From positions 62,001 to 126,000 of the forward strand of contig NZ_VJVZ01000008.1 of assembly GCF_007097145.1 (NCBI RefSeq): a stretch of 64,000 bases of DNA. The letters are read 5' to 3'. Below are positions 25,477-34,851 of this stretch, piece by piece. The notes below the pieces were generated by a model. The model was given only the letters and a program-made list of their open reading frames with translations, searched no databases and was not told where the DNA came from. The stretch's first letter is position 1; every line of letters begins with the position of its first letter. Source of the DNA: Flavobacterium zepuense. Lineage in GTDB: Bacteria; Bacteroidota; Bacteroidia; Flavobacteriales; Flavobacteriaceae. The translations under genes were made by a program, and so were the position numbers.

Positions 25477-27954
25477 CTAATCTAACAAACCTAAAAACTT
25501 AAGGCCAAACACCACACCATCGGTCTGGAAACCACCCTGGTATCCACGCACGTAATCTATACGGAAAAAGCGGTATTTACCAAAGCCTACATTGTCAAAC
25601 CCCGCGGTAAACTCCTGGTACGGTTTGTTATCGGGTGTGGCAAGGGCGTGGTAGCCCACTATAAGGTTCCATTGCAGGGCATTTAGCAGCGGAATTTTGT
25701 TCATGATATAACCTTTAAAATCGTGTTCGGCATGCAGCTCTACATAACTATCGTTAGTGCTGTGGGTGTAGTACGGCAGCATGTTAAACACGTTAAGGTA
25801 GCGGTTACCATCACTCACGTGGGTTTGGTTACCGTTAAAATGCTTGTAGTCGGCAAACGAGATACCCTCACCATTAAAGAATTTACCCGCTTTAATGTTG
25901 ATGCCAAAATCGCCTTTATTACCCAGCGTTACATTATACATGGCGCGTGCTGCAATAAAATCGTACTCATAGTTTTTTTCGCTGCCGGCAAAGGCCTTTT
26001 CATACTGAAAGGCCAGCGTAGGGTAGTTGCCCTCGCTCACGTTTATTTTACCGTCAGGCCTTGTAATGTATTTTTGCCCGAACCTTATGCTGGCTACCGC
26101 GCCTGCCTTGTACAGGTGGTGTGTTGCAAACGGAACGCTGGCTTCATCAAACGGATTTAGCGGATTATTAGAGGTATAATCCCCATCATTTTTTATCAGC
26201 ACATAATCGGTATTGTTAAACAGCGCTTTCCTGCGGGAATATTCGGCATAGCCTGTCATGTTCAGGCCTACAAATACTTCCTGGCTGTACTGTACCCGGG
26301 CAAAGGTTTTGTCGTACAGCTTCATGTAATTATCTTTAAACAACAGGGTACTGAACATGTTTATAAGCGGACTGATAGGCTCTGCCGGGTTAAACTGCAC
26401 GGCCTGGCTACCGCCTGTTACATACAACGTTGCATAATTTTTATAGTTAAAGCGGTGCGTAAACGTACCCACTAAACGCAGCCTGTCTTCGGCTATGCCG
26501 TAGTTAAATTTAGCGCCTGCGTAGGTATATTTACCTGCATCTTCATCTACTTTGTTGTACGATAAGCCTGCATTAAAATTCCACCCCTGTACGGTATTAA
26601 AGCTAATGGCTGTAGGATCAAGAGGGCCATCATAGGTATAGCGGGTCTTTTTAAACGAATTGTGGTAGGTGTAGCCCGTAAGCACATCAAGGATGCCAAA
26701 TTTATTCGACTTCCTGTCAATCGAGTCCAAATAAGTTTGCGATGTGCGCAGCGTTTGTATGCTGTCTTTCTTGGTATAGTCGGTTGCCTCTTCATCGGTA
26801 AGTGGCACGGGGCGCATGGCATTCCAGTACACCGAATCTTTTTTGTTGGAGCCCTCCTCTATAAAAACGATCTCTTTGCCAAAAGTGTTCTTCTCAAACT
26901 TATCTTTAAAAACATAATTGGTATATACGTGGGTAAAGCCACCCGTAAATCCAATGCCGAACATACCTGCTTTAATATCAAATATCTGTGAGTTCTTGGC
27001 CCATATCCTGTTCTCGGTATTATAGCTAAAATTTTGTTTCAGGTTCAGGTTCTCTAACACGGGGCGCTGCATGCGGTAGCCTTTAATATCAAAATCAACG
27101 GCATAAATGGCCCACGAACCGTCTACAATATAAATGTAGCCTTCAAATACCGGCTCTTTATCGCGGCGCGGAATGATCTTTATTTTATTGATCTGGTTGT
27201 TGTTGTCATCAAAAAAAGTACCCTCCAGTTTAAACTTGTAATAGTTAAAGGCGTTGTTAGCCAGCGGCGATACCATATTGGCGCCAAACTCTATATAATT
27301 GTTGTAAAAGTTATAAAAGGTTCCCAGTGCGGTATTGTAACTAAAGCCGTTGCTGTTACCGCTAACTTTAGAGGCTACTATGCGCTCCTTAATATTACTG
27401 GGCTGCTCAAAAGTAATGTGCGATACAGTTTCCGAAAGGTAAATAATACCCGTGCCGGTGCTGTCTACACCATCCGGACGCTCTACTTCCTGGCCTAATA
27501 TCTTTTTAGGGAGGTCTTTTATCCTAAAAATACCCTTTGAATAAAAGTCGGCTTCAAAGCGGCCTATTTTTTCAGAATTTTCTTTTTTATGGGCAATCGC
27601 CTGGCGTATAACTGCATTGGCCGGGTCTTCGCTGTTGGATATTACCACCTCACTCAGTTCATAATTTTCATCTGATAACGTAACATCCAGCGTATGAGGC
27701 AATGCAGTAACATTTACCGGTACTTTTTTGGTTTTAAAGCCTATCGACTGAAAAATCACAGTATACCTGCCGGGCCCTTTAACGCTTAGTTCGTAGTTGC
27801 CTTCTTCGTTGGCATTGGTGCCGTTGTAGGTGTTTTCGATGGTAATGCTCACAAAAGGTATGGCTTCTCCGCTTGCTGAAGTAACCCTTCCTTTAATTTG
27901 CGCCTGGGCTGTTATCCCGGCCATAAGCAAAAAGGCGAGTAAAAATTTGTGCAT
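25477..27954 (-). CDS. DUF5686 protein with carboxypeptidase-regulatory-like domain (copy 2)
   Basis: 825 residues from the ATG at 27954, chosen because it begins the signal peptide HKFLLAFLLMAGITAQAQ. Domain order is the same as its neighbour: CarboxypepD_reg-like at about 20-105, then DUF5686. Long stretches are nearly identical between the two (for example NKIPLLNALQWNLIVGYHAL near both C-termini), while the middle has diverged. Probably an outer-membrane protein. The substrate or partner is unknown. It is divergent from the CDF transporter gene. Confidence 0.85.
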   Translation of the reverse strand: MHKFLLAFLLMAGITAQAQIKGRVTSASGEAIPFVSITIENTYNGTNANEEGNYELSVKGPGRYTVIFQSIGFKTKKVPVNVTALPHTLDVTLSDENYELSEVVISNSEDPANAVIRQAIAHKKENSEKIGRFEADFYSKGIFRIKDLPKKILGQEVERPDGVDSTGTGIIYLSETVSHITFEQPSNIKERIVASKVSGNSNGFSYNTALGTFYNFYNNYIEFGANMVSPLANNAFNYYKFKLEGTFFDDNNNQINKIKIIPRRDKEPVFEGYIYIVDGSWAIYAVDFDIKGYRMQRPVLENLNLKQNFSYNTENRIWAKNSQIFDIKAGMFGIGFTGGFTHVYTNYVFKDKFEKNTFGKEIVFIEEGSNKKDSVYWNAMRPVPLTDEEATDYTKKDSIQTLRTSQTYLDSIDRKSNKFGILDVLTGYTYHNSFKKTRYTYDGPLDPTAISFNTVQGWNFNAGLSYNKVDEDAGKYTYAGAKFNYGIAEDRLRLVGTFTHRFNYKNYATLYVTGGSQAVQFNPAEPISPLINMFSTLLFKDNYMKLYDKTFARVQYSQEVFVGLNMTGYAEYSRRKALFNNTDYVLIKNDGDYTSNNPLNPFDEASVPFATHHLYKAGAVASIRFGQKYITRPDGKINVSEGNYPTLAFQYEKAFAGSEKNYEYDFIAARAMYNVTLGNKGDFGINIKAGKFFNGEGISFADYKHFNGNQTHVSDGNRYLNVFNMLPYYTHSTNDSYVELHAEHDFKGYIMNKIPLLNALQWNLIVGYHALATPDNKPYQEFTAGFDNVGFGKYRFFRIDYVRGYQGGFQTDGVVFGLKFLGLLD

Positions 27955-28063
27955 GGTTTGTTTAAGTAAGGTTATTGATATGTTAGTAAGACGTATAACG
28001 TGTGTAAATGGTTGCACGGCGGTATAAAAATAAGTGTTGTTACTAAAGTTTGTATCGCATTGC

Positions 28064-28094
28064 TTGATAAAGTTACCCTTTACCCTTATTTTTG
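28064..28094 (+). promoter_or_regulatory. Bacteroidota promoter for the CDF transporter gene
   Basis: TTG at 28064-28066 and TATTTTTG at 28087-28094, 20 bases apart, match the TTG-N(19-20)-TAnnTTTG pattern, 56 bases before the start codon. Confidence 0.6.
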
Positions 28095-28149
28095 CGATAT
28101 GAAAAATAATTCCTCCAGGTATTTACATTTTAATTAAGTCAGGAACTTC

Positions 28150-29049
28150 ATGGAGGCAAATCACAACCAACTTACAAATAATGCCGGGCTAAAAACAACC
28201 TTAACGGGTATTGTGGTTAGCAGCATACTGGCTGTTATAAAGGCCCTTGGCGGAATTTTTGGAAATTCGTACGCCCTTATTGCCGATGCTATAGAAAGCA
28301 CCACCGATATTGTAACATCGGGTATGTTGTACATCGGGCTTAAATGGTCCAGCAAACCGGCAGATAAAGAGCATCCCTACGGGCACGGTAAAGCCGAAGC
28401 CCTTATAGCACTGGGGATTGCCCTCGCTTTGGTACTTGCTGCAATAATTATAGCGGTAGAGAGCGTGCACAACATCCGCACGCCGCATAAATCGCCAAAG
28501 GCATTTACCCTAATTATACTGGTGGTAGTTATTGCTACTAAAGAAATTTTATACCGTTACGTTATAAAAACCGGTACCGAGATTAATAGTGCCGCTGTTA
28601 AGGCCGATGCTTTTCATCACCGTAGCGATGCCATAACATCGGGCGCTGCGTTTATAGGCATTACTATAGGGCTTATAGGCGGGCCGGGCTATGAAGTGGC
28701 CGACGACTGGGCTGCCCTCCTTGCAGGGGTTGTAATTATTATAAATGCTTACCTTATTGCACGACCTGCTATTGGCGAGTTGCTGGATGAAGAACTGGAC
28801 CCTAAACTAAACGTGCGAATAACCGAACTTGCTGCCGAGGTGGCGGGAGTAGAATATGTACAAAAATGCCACATACGCAAAATGGGGCTTATGAGCCATG
28901 CCGATATGCACGTTTGGGTAAATAAAGACCTTACGGTAGAGGAGGGGCACACCATAGCTCATAATGTGCAGGACCATATACAGGAAGTCCTGCCGCAGTT
29001 TGCCTACATACACATACACATAGAGCCCACAGGGGTTATAAGCCAATAA
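28150..29049 (+). CDS. Cation diffusion facilitator (CDF) metal exporter
   Basis: 299-residue inner-membrane exporter of divalent metals (Zn, Fe, Co or Mn) driven by protons. Six hydrophobic segments are followed by a cytoplasmic metal-binding domain (about 210-299, HIRKMGLMSHADMHV and AYIHIHIEP). The transport site pairs are ADAIESTTD in helix 2, with Glu-x3-Asp where zinc exporters often have His-x3-Asp, and FHHRSD (His-x3-Asp) in helix 5. The metal is therefore not predicted. It is followed 3 bases later by a cytochrome gene. Confidence 0.92.
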   Translation: MEANHNQLTNNAGLKTTLTGIVVSSILAVIKALGGIFGNSYALIADAIESTTDIVTSGMLYIGLKWSSKPADKEHPYGHGKAEALIALGIALALVLAAIIIAVESVHNIRTPHKSPKAFTLIILVVVIATKEILYRYVIKTGTEINSAAVKADAFHHRSDAITSGAAFIGITIGLIGGPGYEVADDWAALLAGVVIIINAYLIARPAIGELLDEELDPKLNVRITELAAEVAGVEYVQKCHIRKMGLMSHADMHVWVNKDLTVEEGHTIAHNVQDHIQEVLPQFAYIHIHIEPTGVISQ

Positions 29050-29052
29050 TTT

Positions 29053-29622
29053 ATGAAAGATAAACGCTTTACACTTGCCAGCAGGTTGATTCACTGGGCC
29101 ATTGCCTTTACTTTTTTATACTTGTTGCTTACCGTTTTACTCCGCCTGGGGTGGATGAACAAAAACAATATGGGCACCATAATACAGGATAGCCTTGGCG
29201 ATGAGGGTGTTACTATAGATAAAGACCTTGCGGGAACCATTGGCAAAAAAGTGCGCCGCCCTATGTGGAATACCCACATTATAGCCGGTTACGTACTTAC
29301 GGGCCTGTTTATCATACGCTGTGTTATTACCTATGTACAGGGTCAGGCTTTCCCAAGCCCGCTCAAGGCAGTATCGGGTTACAACAAGTTTAAGGCATGG
29401 GTGTACGTGCTGTTTTATATTCTTGTTGCAGTATCATTGTGTACGGGGTTAATTATAGAATTCGGGCCGGAGAGCATACACGATATAAGTGAAGACATCC
29501 ATAAGCTATCGCTCTATTATATGGTGACTTTTATAGCGGTACATTTAATAGGGGTTATTATTGCCGACGGCACTAAAGACAGGGGTATTATCTCTAAGAT
29601 AATCAGCGGCGACAGGCCTTAA
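29053..29622 (+). CDS. Cytochrome b561-like membrane protein
   Basis: 189 residues with four hydrophobic segments of the b-type cytochrome (cytochrome b/b6 domain) family. Candidate haem ligands are the His in SRLIHWA (helix 1), NTHIIAGY (helix 2) and IAVHLIG (helix 4), in the order expected for Ni/Fe-hydrogenase b-type and b561 proteins. It is in operon with the CDF exporter (3-base gap), so membrane electron transfer linked to metal handling is possible but unproven. Confidence 0.82.
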   Translation: MKDKRFTLASRLIHWAIAFTFLYLLLTVLLRLGWMNKNNMGTIIQDSLGDEGVTIDKDLAGTIGKKVRRPMWNTHIIAGYVLTGLFIIRCVITYVQGQAFPSPLKAVSGYNKFKAWVYVLFYILVAVSLCTGLIIEFGPESIHDISEDIHKLSLYYMVTFIAVHLIGVIIADGTKDRGIISKIISGDRP

Positions 29623-29649
29623 CCTACAGGCACTACTAAAAATTTTATA

Positions 29650-29692
29650 AACCAAAGATGCGGTATTTAGCTTTGCCGTATCTTTGGTTTTA
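29650..29692 (+). terminator. Terminator after the CDF-cytochrome pair
   Basis: AACCAAAGAT (29650-29659) pairs perfectly with ATCTTTGGTT (29680-29689), with further pairing inside, then T residues. Confidence 0.75.
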
Positions 29693-29709
29693 CTTTTATT
29701 ACCAAAGCC

Positions 29710-29991
29710 ATGAAAAAGATCACCGAAGCCATTATACGTAAAGAAGCTACCATCAACAAAATTCAGTTTGATAAAGAATGGTTTTATGTAGTAGATGATG
29801 TAGCCGATTTTTTAAACGAAGATTTTACCGGCATAGAAACCGTTACCCTGCCCATTATAATAGATAACGAGAGCTATAACATGCTTTGCGCCACCTGGGA
29901 AGATTTTGAGCGCATACGTCAAAAAGAACCCCTTGAAGATTTTAGGGGAAGCGTGTTGCGTGATAAAAGTGCTTTAAAGAAAAAGAAGTAA
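29710..29991 (+). CDS. Hypothetical protein, 93 residues
   Basis: Small soluble protein with a basic start and end (KKITEAIIRKE; ALKKKK). The central FYVVDDVADFLNED loosely recalls the N-terminal segment of BRO/antirepressor proteins, but too little is present to assign it. Supported by good coding composition and by terminators on both sides. Confidence 0.6.
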   Translation: MKKITEAIIRKEATINKIQFDKEWFYVVDDVADFLNEDFTGIETVTLPIIIDNESYNMLCATWEDFERIRQKEPLEDFRGSVLRDKSALKKKK

Positions 29992-30010
29992 AACCATGTT
30001 AATAGAAATT

Positions 30011-30048
30011 AAGAAAGGCTCAGGTGCATTTGCACCTGAGCCTTTCTT
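30011..30048. terminator. Perfect 18-bp bidirectional terminator
   Basis: The arm at 30011-30028 (AAGAAAGGCTCAGGTGCA) is perfectly complementary to 30031-30048, with a 2-base spacer, between two convergent genes. The A and T ends provide U runs on both strands. Confidence 0.85.
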
Positions 30049-30066
30049 AATTATATATCTTTATTA

Positions 30067-31200
30067 TTAAAATGAGCCGCAAATATTGCCCCCGATTGTT
30101 GCACCGGCACCACTGCTTGCAGTAACATTAGCCTTAACTGCTGTACCTGCAAGAGTTATAATGGTGTAGGGAGGTGTAAATGCAGTGCCACTGCCGGCTG
30201 TTGTGCCCGATGTGCCTGTAAAAATATTACCTGATGTAACCGTTACGGCTGTATAGCCCGACATTAAGTTAATAGGGTTGGCAACATTTTCGAACACATT
30301 GTCCTGAACACGAATATCTGCCTGCACGCCTGCCATAATACATTTGTTACTTACAGAGCTGTTAAAGTAGTTGTTTACAATGTGTACTTTTCCAAACCGT
30401 ACCCTTGGCATCCTTTCTTTACAGCCGCTTGCCCACCAGCAGCGCGCAAAAGTAATTCTTAGTTTGCCTGCATCGGCCGTGGCACCATCGCTGGAGCCTA
30501 TCAGGTTAGAAAACCTATGGTCGTCCGTTCCGCCGGATCCACCAGGCTTAGGCGCTTTTAAGTAGTTAAATTTGCAATAGGTAACAGATATATAATCGGA
30601 CTTATTTTTGATATCGAAATTACCATCAACACCATCCCTAAATTCGCAATGGTCTACCCATACATTCCTGCAATCATCTAAGATGGCATTATCCCATCCA
30701 TCTGTATCATAGGCGCCCGGACCTTCAAACACAAGGTTTCTAATTATAATGTTATTGCATCTTTTAATGTTAATAATACCCGAGTTTGATGCAGTTTGGT
30801 CTGTAGATACAAGTTTTGCACCGCTTGCCCCATATATGGTTTTGCCGTTTTGATCCTGTAACGACAGGCGCGTGGTAATTGTAATAGTACCCGAAACCCT
30901 TATAACCTTTACAGAGGTGTTTTCCACTGCGGCCTTTAGCTGTGCATAGGTTGTTACGGTTGTTTCAGAAGCGGTTCCGCCACCTGTTGTCCCTCCGTTT
31001 TGAGATGCCCAACCGGGAACGGCCGCACAGTTTCCAGGCGCAACAGTTTGATACTGGGATGGCGTAACTGCGGTTGTTGCAGATGTTGTAGCATTGTTGG
31101 CTGCATTGTTGCCGGGTGTAATTTCTTCCTCACTGCTGCATGCTGAAAGGGTTAAAAATAGTGTTGTTAGCAACACTGCTGTAGTAGATTTTAAATTCAT
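30067..31200 (-). CDS. Surface lipoprotein pectate lyase (PL1 family)
   Basis: 377-residue polygalacturonate lyase. A lipoprotein signal ends at Cys21 (SACSSEEE; the acidic residues after Cys suit surface export in Bacteroidota). A Thr/Asn/Ala-rich linker leads to a right-handed beta-helix with PL1 features: NIIIRNLVFEG, NVWVDHCEFRDG (Ca/substrate region) and RMPRVRFGKVHIVNNYF carrying the catalytic Arg. It breaks pectin by beta-elimination. It is divergent from a Crp/Fnr regulator with a large palindrome between them, which suggests regulation by that protein. Confidence 0.9.
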   Translation of the reverse strand: MNLKSTTAVLLTTLFLTLSACSSEEEITPGNNAANNATTSATTAVTPSQYQTVAPGNCAAVPGWASQNGGTTGGGTASETTVTTYAQLKAAVENTSVKVIRVSGTITITTRLSLQDQNGKTIYGASGAKLVSTDQTASNSGIINIKRCNNIIIRNLVFEGPGAYDTDGWDNAILDDCRNVWVDHCEFRDGVDGNFDIKNKSDYISVTYCKFNYLKAPKPGGSGGTDDHRFSNLIGSSDGATADAGKLRITFARCWWASGCKERMPRVRFGKVHIVNNYFNSSVSNKCIMAGVQADIRVQDNVFENVANPINLMSGYTAVTVTSGNIFTGTSGTTAGSGTAFTPPYTIITLAGTAVKANVTASSGAGATIGGNICGSF

Positions 31201-31260
31201 AAAAATAATAATTTGTTAGTAAATAAAGTTGGATGTACTGCTGCGAAGGTATTTTGTATT

Positions 31261-31300
31261 TATTTATAAAAAATTGAACTTGTTCAACTTTTTATAAATA
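31261..31300. promoter_or_regulatory. 40-bp palindrome between pectate lyase and Crp/Fnr genes
   Basis: The left arm 31261-31279 (TATTTATAAAAAATTGAAC) and right arm 31282-31300 are reverse complements with one mismatch around a TT centre. It lies in the 193-bp divergent intergenic region, 61 bases from the lyase start and 94 from the regulator start. A dimeric regulator site is likely; the Crp/Fnr protein is the obvious candidate, by position only. Confidence 0.6.
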
Positions 31301-31393
31301 AATTACACTAATAGTGTTTATATTTAGCTATTTAGTATAAATTAGTAAATTTAATACATTTAATTAACAATTATATAAATATTTATTTACAAA

Positions 31394-31987
31394 ATGAATA
31401 CTGTAAGGTTTGAACCTCTTAGGCGCAACATCGAACGTAAAATTGCTTTAACAGATGAGGAGTGGCGAATAATTGCTGCAAAAGCTGAATATATTACGGT
31501 AAAACGGAATGAATATTTGCAGCGGCAATATGCGCAAAACACATATGAGTGTTTTATTTTAAAAGGCGCTTTTAAAATTTTTATCGTGAATGAAGATGGG
31601 TCGGAAAGTGTGATCTTCTTTTCTTTTAGTAAAGAGTGGATGTGCGATATTGAAGCATTTTACCATAAAAAGCCCGCACGGTATAATATTAAGGCTATAC
31701 AGGATAGTGAGGTGCTGGTTATTAATAAAGTAAATAAGATGCAGCTTTTTAAACAGCTGCCTAAATTAGTGCAGTTTCATATTGTAATGGTAGAGCGGGC
31801 CAATATTTTTATGCAGCAGCGGCTTTTAGATATATTAAACAAGACATTTAAACAGCGGTACGCAGAATTTGTAAAGCGGTATCCGCAAAAAGCGTTAACA
31901 ATAAATAACAAAGACCTGTCATCTTATCTTGGGGTTTCTCAGGAATTTTTATCAAAAGTTAAAAAGCTAAATGCAAAACGCGCATAA
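31394..31987 (+). CDS. Crp/Fnr-family transcriptional regulator
   Basis: 197 residues. The N-terminal cyclic-nucleotide-binding-like domain (about 20-130; YECFILKGAFKIFIVNEDG, SKEWMCDIEAF) lacks an obvious full cAMP-binding motif, as is usual in Bacteroidota members. The C-terminal part has a helix-turn-helix (NNKDLSSYLGVSQEFLSKVKK). It is divergent from a pectate lyase gene and may control it through the palindrome between them. The signal is unknown. Confidence 0.88.
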   Translation: MNTVRFEPLRRNIERKIALTDEEWRIIAAKAEYITVKRNEYLQRQYAQNTYECFILKGAFKIFIVNEDGSESVIFFSFSKEWMCDIEAFYHKKPARYNIKAIQDSEVLVINKVNKMQLFKQLPKLVQFHIVMVERANIFMQQRLLDILNKTFKQRYAEFVKRYPQKALTINNKDLSSYLGVSQEFLSKVKKLNAKRA

Positions 31988-32133
31988 AATTTTTACATTA
32001 GCTGTACATGTTTTTCGCAGCTATTGCAAGCGTTTTGCTTGTACCGGTTTTATTTTTTATTGTAATACAGGCACGAGCGAAACACTTGCGAGGGCGCCGG
32101 GGAGAATTGCTATTACTCTAACTCTCTCTTTCA

Positions 32134-33351
32134 TCAATGCCCGGCAGTGGCAGCATCAAAAATGCGGCAAAAGTTACCGCCACTTATCTTAACTATCTCA
32201 CTTTCGTTAAACCCGGTTTTTAGCAGGGCATCTACAACGGTAGGGTAAAAACCGTCTTTCTGGTCCTTCCATGCCAGGTTGGTACGTTCGCCAACTCGTG
32301 GTTCTTCTTTTTTATTGCCGTCTTTTGGCTGGTTGCCGTTCTCATCGGGTTTACGGTCCTGGCCTTCAGGTTTGGGTTTGTTGCTGTCCGGACTCCTGTA
32401 GGGTGCAGTAAGTTTTGTATCTGTACCAATGCAAACATGGTTGGCTCCTACAACATCAACCATTGCCCTTATATTCTGTGCATACTCCAGCGGGGTATCG
32501 GCAAGGTGTGTCCATACCCCAATAACGCCGCCAGCATCTGCCACGATCTTAGCCTGTTCTTTGCTTATTAGCCTTGGCTTCATCATCTTAGCCATAAAAG
32601 GATTCTGACCCAACAAGGTGTCGAGCCCCGTGTGCGAAACCAGTACCGGCTTTGTAGCAACCTTTAGCGCGGCGTTAACCATATCGTTATTACCATGCGA
32701 AAGGTCTACCAGGATACCCATTTTGTTGCATTCCCTAACAACATCTGCCCCAAAGGCGGTAAGCCCACCCCATTGTACGGGGTTGGTAAATACATCGCCC
32801 AAAGGTACCGATGCATCATTATCATGCAGCAACCCAAGGTGGCGCAGGCCGCGGTTGTAGGCAACGCCAAGGCGGTCTATCTTACCCTCAAGAAAGTGCC
32901 CGCCCTCGACCGACTGGATAACCGTAGGCTTTTTGGCCTTGTAGGCAGCATTAAGATCGGCCAGGTTTAAGGCGCGTTTCATATTGTTGTCTGCCAGTAT
33001 TTTATCCATGGCATCCAGCCCGTTTATAAAACGGTTGTAGGCATCACCGGGATTGATGAGCTTTTGATAATCAACGGCAAAGGTCATGCAGATGGCAGCC
33101 AGGCCCGATTTTTTCATATCACCGGCAAGGTCAACCTTAGGGCCGGGCAGTTCGGCTGTATTTAGCGGAACGTCAACATGGTTGTGGGTATCAATCCCCA
33201 TGCCTATAATTTTAGCAATGATATCGGCTACCCTGGAGTCTAATTGTTCTATTGCCCACGAGAGTTGGGGTGTTAGTGCCAGTGCCGCGCCCACGCCGGA
33301 TAGGGAAGTGATGAATTTGCGCCTGGACCAGTCTTCCTGAAAATTCTTCAT
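32134..33351 (-). CDS. Membrane dipeptidase (M19), TAT-exported
   Basis: 405-residue zinc dipeptidase of the renal-dipeptidase family. A twin-arginine signal lies at the start (SRRKF, residues 9-13, then a hydrophobic stretch to about 33). Metal ligands are visible: GIDTHNHVD (HxH), VEGGHFLEG (bridging Glu), VDLSHGN and VSHTG (His), and IGTDTK. A Lys/Asn/Pro/Asp-rich low-complexity insertion (about residues 318-362, in the region after IGTDTKLTAPYRSP) is unlike the rest and probably forms a loop. Relatives hydrolyse dipeptides, including D-amino-acid ones. Confidence 0.9.
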   Translation of the reverse strand: MKNFQEDWSRRKFITSLSGVGAALALTPQLSWAIEQLDSRVADIIAKIIGMGIDTHNHVDVPLNTAELPGPKVDLAGDMKKSGLAAICMTFAVDYQKLINPGDAYNRFINGLDAMDKILADNNMKRALNLADLNAAYKAKKPTVIQSVEGGHFLEGKIDRLGVAYNRGLRHLGLLHDNDASVPLGDVFTNPVQWGGLTAFGADVVRECNKMGILVDLSHGNNDMVNAALKVATKPVLVSHTGLDTLLGQNPFMAKMMKPRLISKEQAKIVADAGGVIGVWTHLADTPLEYAQNIRAMVDVVGANHVCIGTDTKLTAPYRSPDSNKPKPEGQDRKPDENGNQPKDGNKKEEPRVGERTNLAWKDQKDGFYPTVVDALLKTGFNESEIVKISGGNFCRIFDAATAGH

Positions 33352-33596
33352 AATTTAAAAGTAGGTAAGTTGCCTGTAGATTCTGTACTCCCAAAGGCGA
33401 TAGTTATGTATGTGCAACTAAAATAATGATAAAATTGGTTAGCACCGAAATCAATCTACGGTTGACCGATAAAAATCGACTGGTGCATTATTTTAACCGA
33501 AATTTCAAAATCTAAATCTTCTTAAAAATCAAAAAGCCGCACATTGTTGTACGGCTTCTTTAAATTTTATGTAATGCGTGTGCTTTTTAAGCGATC

Positions 33597-33623
33597 TCAA
33601 TATCCAAACGTGAAATATTAAGC
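33597..33623. repeat. 27-bp direct repeat, copy A
   Basis: Begins TCAATATCCAAACGTGAAAT and ends ATTAAGC. It is 25/27 identical to copy B at 33680-33706, 83 bases away, in the 3' flank of the DUF808 gene. Confidence 0.7.
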
Positions 33624-33679
33624 TATTTGTAAGTTTTGTATTGTTATTTTCAAAGTAAAATCACGCTATTTTAGTTATT

Positions 33680-33706
33680 TCAAAATCCAAAAGTGAAATA
33701 TTAAGC
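33680..33706. repeat. 27-bp direct repeat, copy B
   Basis: Begins TCAAAATCCAAAAGTGAAAT and ends ATTAAGC. It ends 12 bases from the DUF808 stop codon. Same orientation as copy A. Confidence 0.7.
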
Positions 33707-33718
33707 ACTTTTACCTGT

Positions 33719-34597
33719 TTATGCAGTGTGTTTTGGTTTTGCAACAGCGATAACTTTTTTGATAATTGTTACCAAAATTACGGCTAATAATCCTGCAACC
33801 AAACCAAAAATAAACTCTTTAATGGTGGCAGGCACGTTTGGCAAAATATGATGAAAATACTCTATATTATGAACAAATATCCCTCCTGAAACCAGCAGTA
33901 GCGCAAGCGTACCAATTACTGCTAAAAATTTGATAATCAGTGGTAATAGCTTCACTAAAAATTGGCCTATAGCCGTTAAGATACCCTTGTTGTTACTGTG
34001 TTTTATGAGTTTGTAACCGGTATCGTCCATACGTACAATTAGCGCTACCAAGCCGTAAACGCCCACTGTAGCAAGCAATGCAACAACAGAAACTGTTACA
34101 ATTTGTATGGTTAGGCTCTTATCTAATACCGACCCTAATGCTATGATTACTATCTCTATAGACAAAATAAAGTCGGTTGTAACCGCCGATTTTATCTTGG
34201 ATTTTTCGGCATCGGCACCTTCCTGTGCCACTTCATCGACAGCTGTTTCAGGCTCGTGCTTTTTATGAAAAAAGTACTCTACAATTTTCTCAACTCCCTC
34301 ATAGGCAAGGTAAAAGCCTCCCAGTATCAAGATCCATTTGATGGCATCAGGCAAAAAGAAATTCAGTAAAAAAACGATAGGCAGGATAATAACTTTGTTA
34401 AGAAAAGAACCTTTCGTAATAGCCCAAAGTACAGGTAACTCTCTGGATGACAGGAAGCCGGTGGCTTTTTCGGCGTTAACCGCAAGGTCATCACCCAGTA
34501 TGCCTGCTGTTTTTCGGGTTGCAATCTTGCTGCTTACCGCAACATCGTCCATTAATACAGCTATATCGTCTAAAATCGCAAAAAAACCTGATGCCAT
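33719..34597 (-). CDS. DUF808 (YedI-like) membrane protein
   Basis: 292 residues. The N-terminal MASGFFAILDDIAVLMDDVA and TRKTAGILGDDLAVNAEKA are the DUF808 signature. Several hydrophobic segments follow (about 72-100, 145-165, 170-192, 215-240, 262-285). An acidic insertion near 118-135 is typical. The family is widespread in bacteria and uncharacterised. It stands alone. Confidence 0.88.
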   Translation of the reverse strand: MASGFFAILDDIAVLMDDVAVSSKIATRKTAGILGDDLAVNAEKATGFLSSRELPVLWAITKGSFLNKVIILPIVFLLNFFLPDAIKWILILGGFYLAYEGVEKIVEYFFHKKHEPETAVDEVAQEGADAEKSKIKSAVTTDFILSIEIVIIALGSVLDKSLTIQIVTVSVVALLATVGVYGLVALIVRMDDTGYKLIKHSNNKGILTAIGQFLVKLLPLIIKFLAVIGTLALLLVSGGIFVHNIEYFHHILPNVPATIKEFIFGLVAGLLAVILVTIIKKVIAVAKPKHTA

Positions 34598-34851
34598 ATT
34601 GTATATAAGTTAATGATGGCGCAAATATATATTAAATCAAATTTCTATGTAAGCTTTTTATGAAAATGCCAGTAAATATTAGGGTTTTGAGAACTTTCGC
34701 CAATCATTCTGCCTAATATGATAATGCTGTAATTACTTTGATCTTAGGTGTTTAAGATTGTAATTAGCTTATTAAAAGTCGGTTATACTAATTGGTAAAA
34801 GTCAGCAAACAACATTAACCAAAGAGATCTATCAATAGTAATTATTTTTTT

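Larger units (their letters stand above)
33352..33718. other. Intergenic region with hairpin and duplicated segment
   Basis: 367 bases without a gene. A short stem-loop (AAGCCG at 33534-33539, CGGCTT at 33552-33557) probably terminates the DUF808 gene reading leftwards. Two near-identical 27-base direct repeats lie at 33597-33623 and 33680-33706. The rest, upstream of the dipeptidase gene, shows nothing I recognise. Confidence 0.55.

Noticed and set aside
31971..32192. 73-codon plus-strand frame after the Crp/Fnr gene
   Set aside because: Overlaps the end of the M19 dipeptidase gene and has poor coding character.
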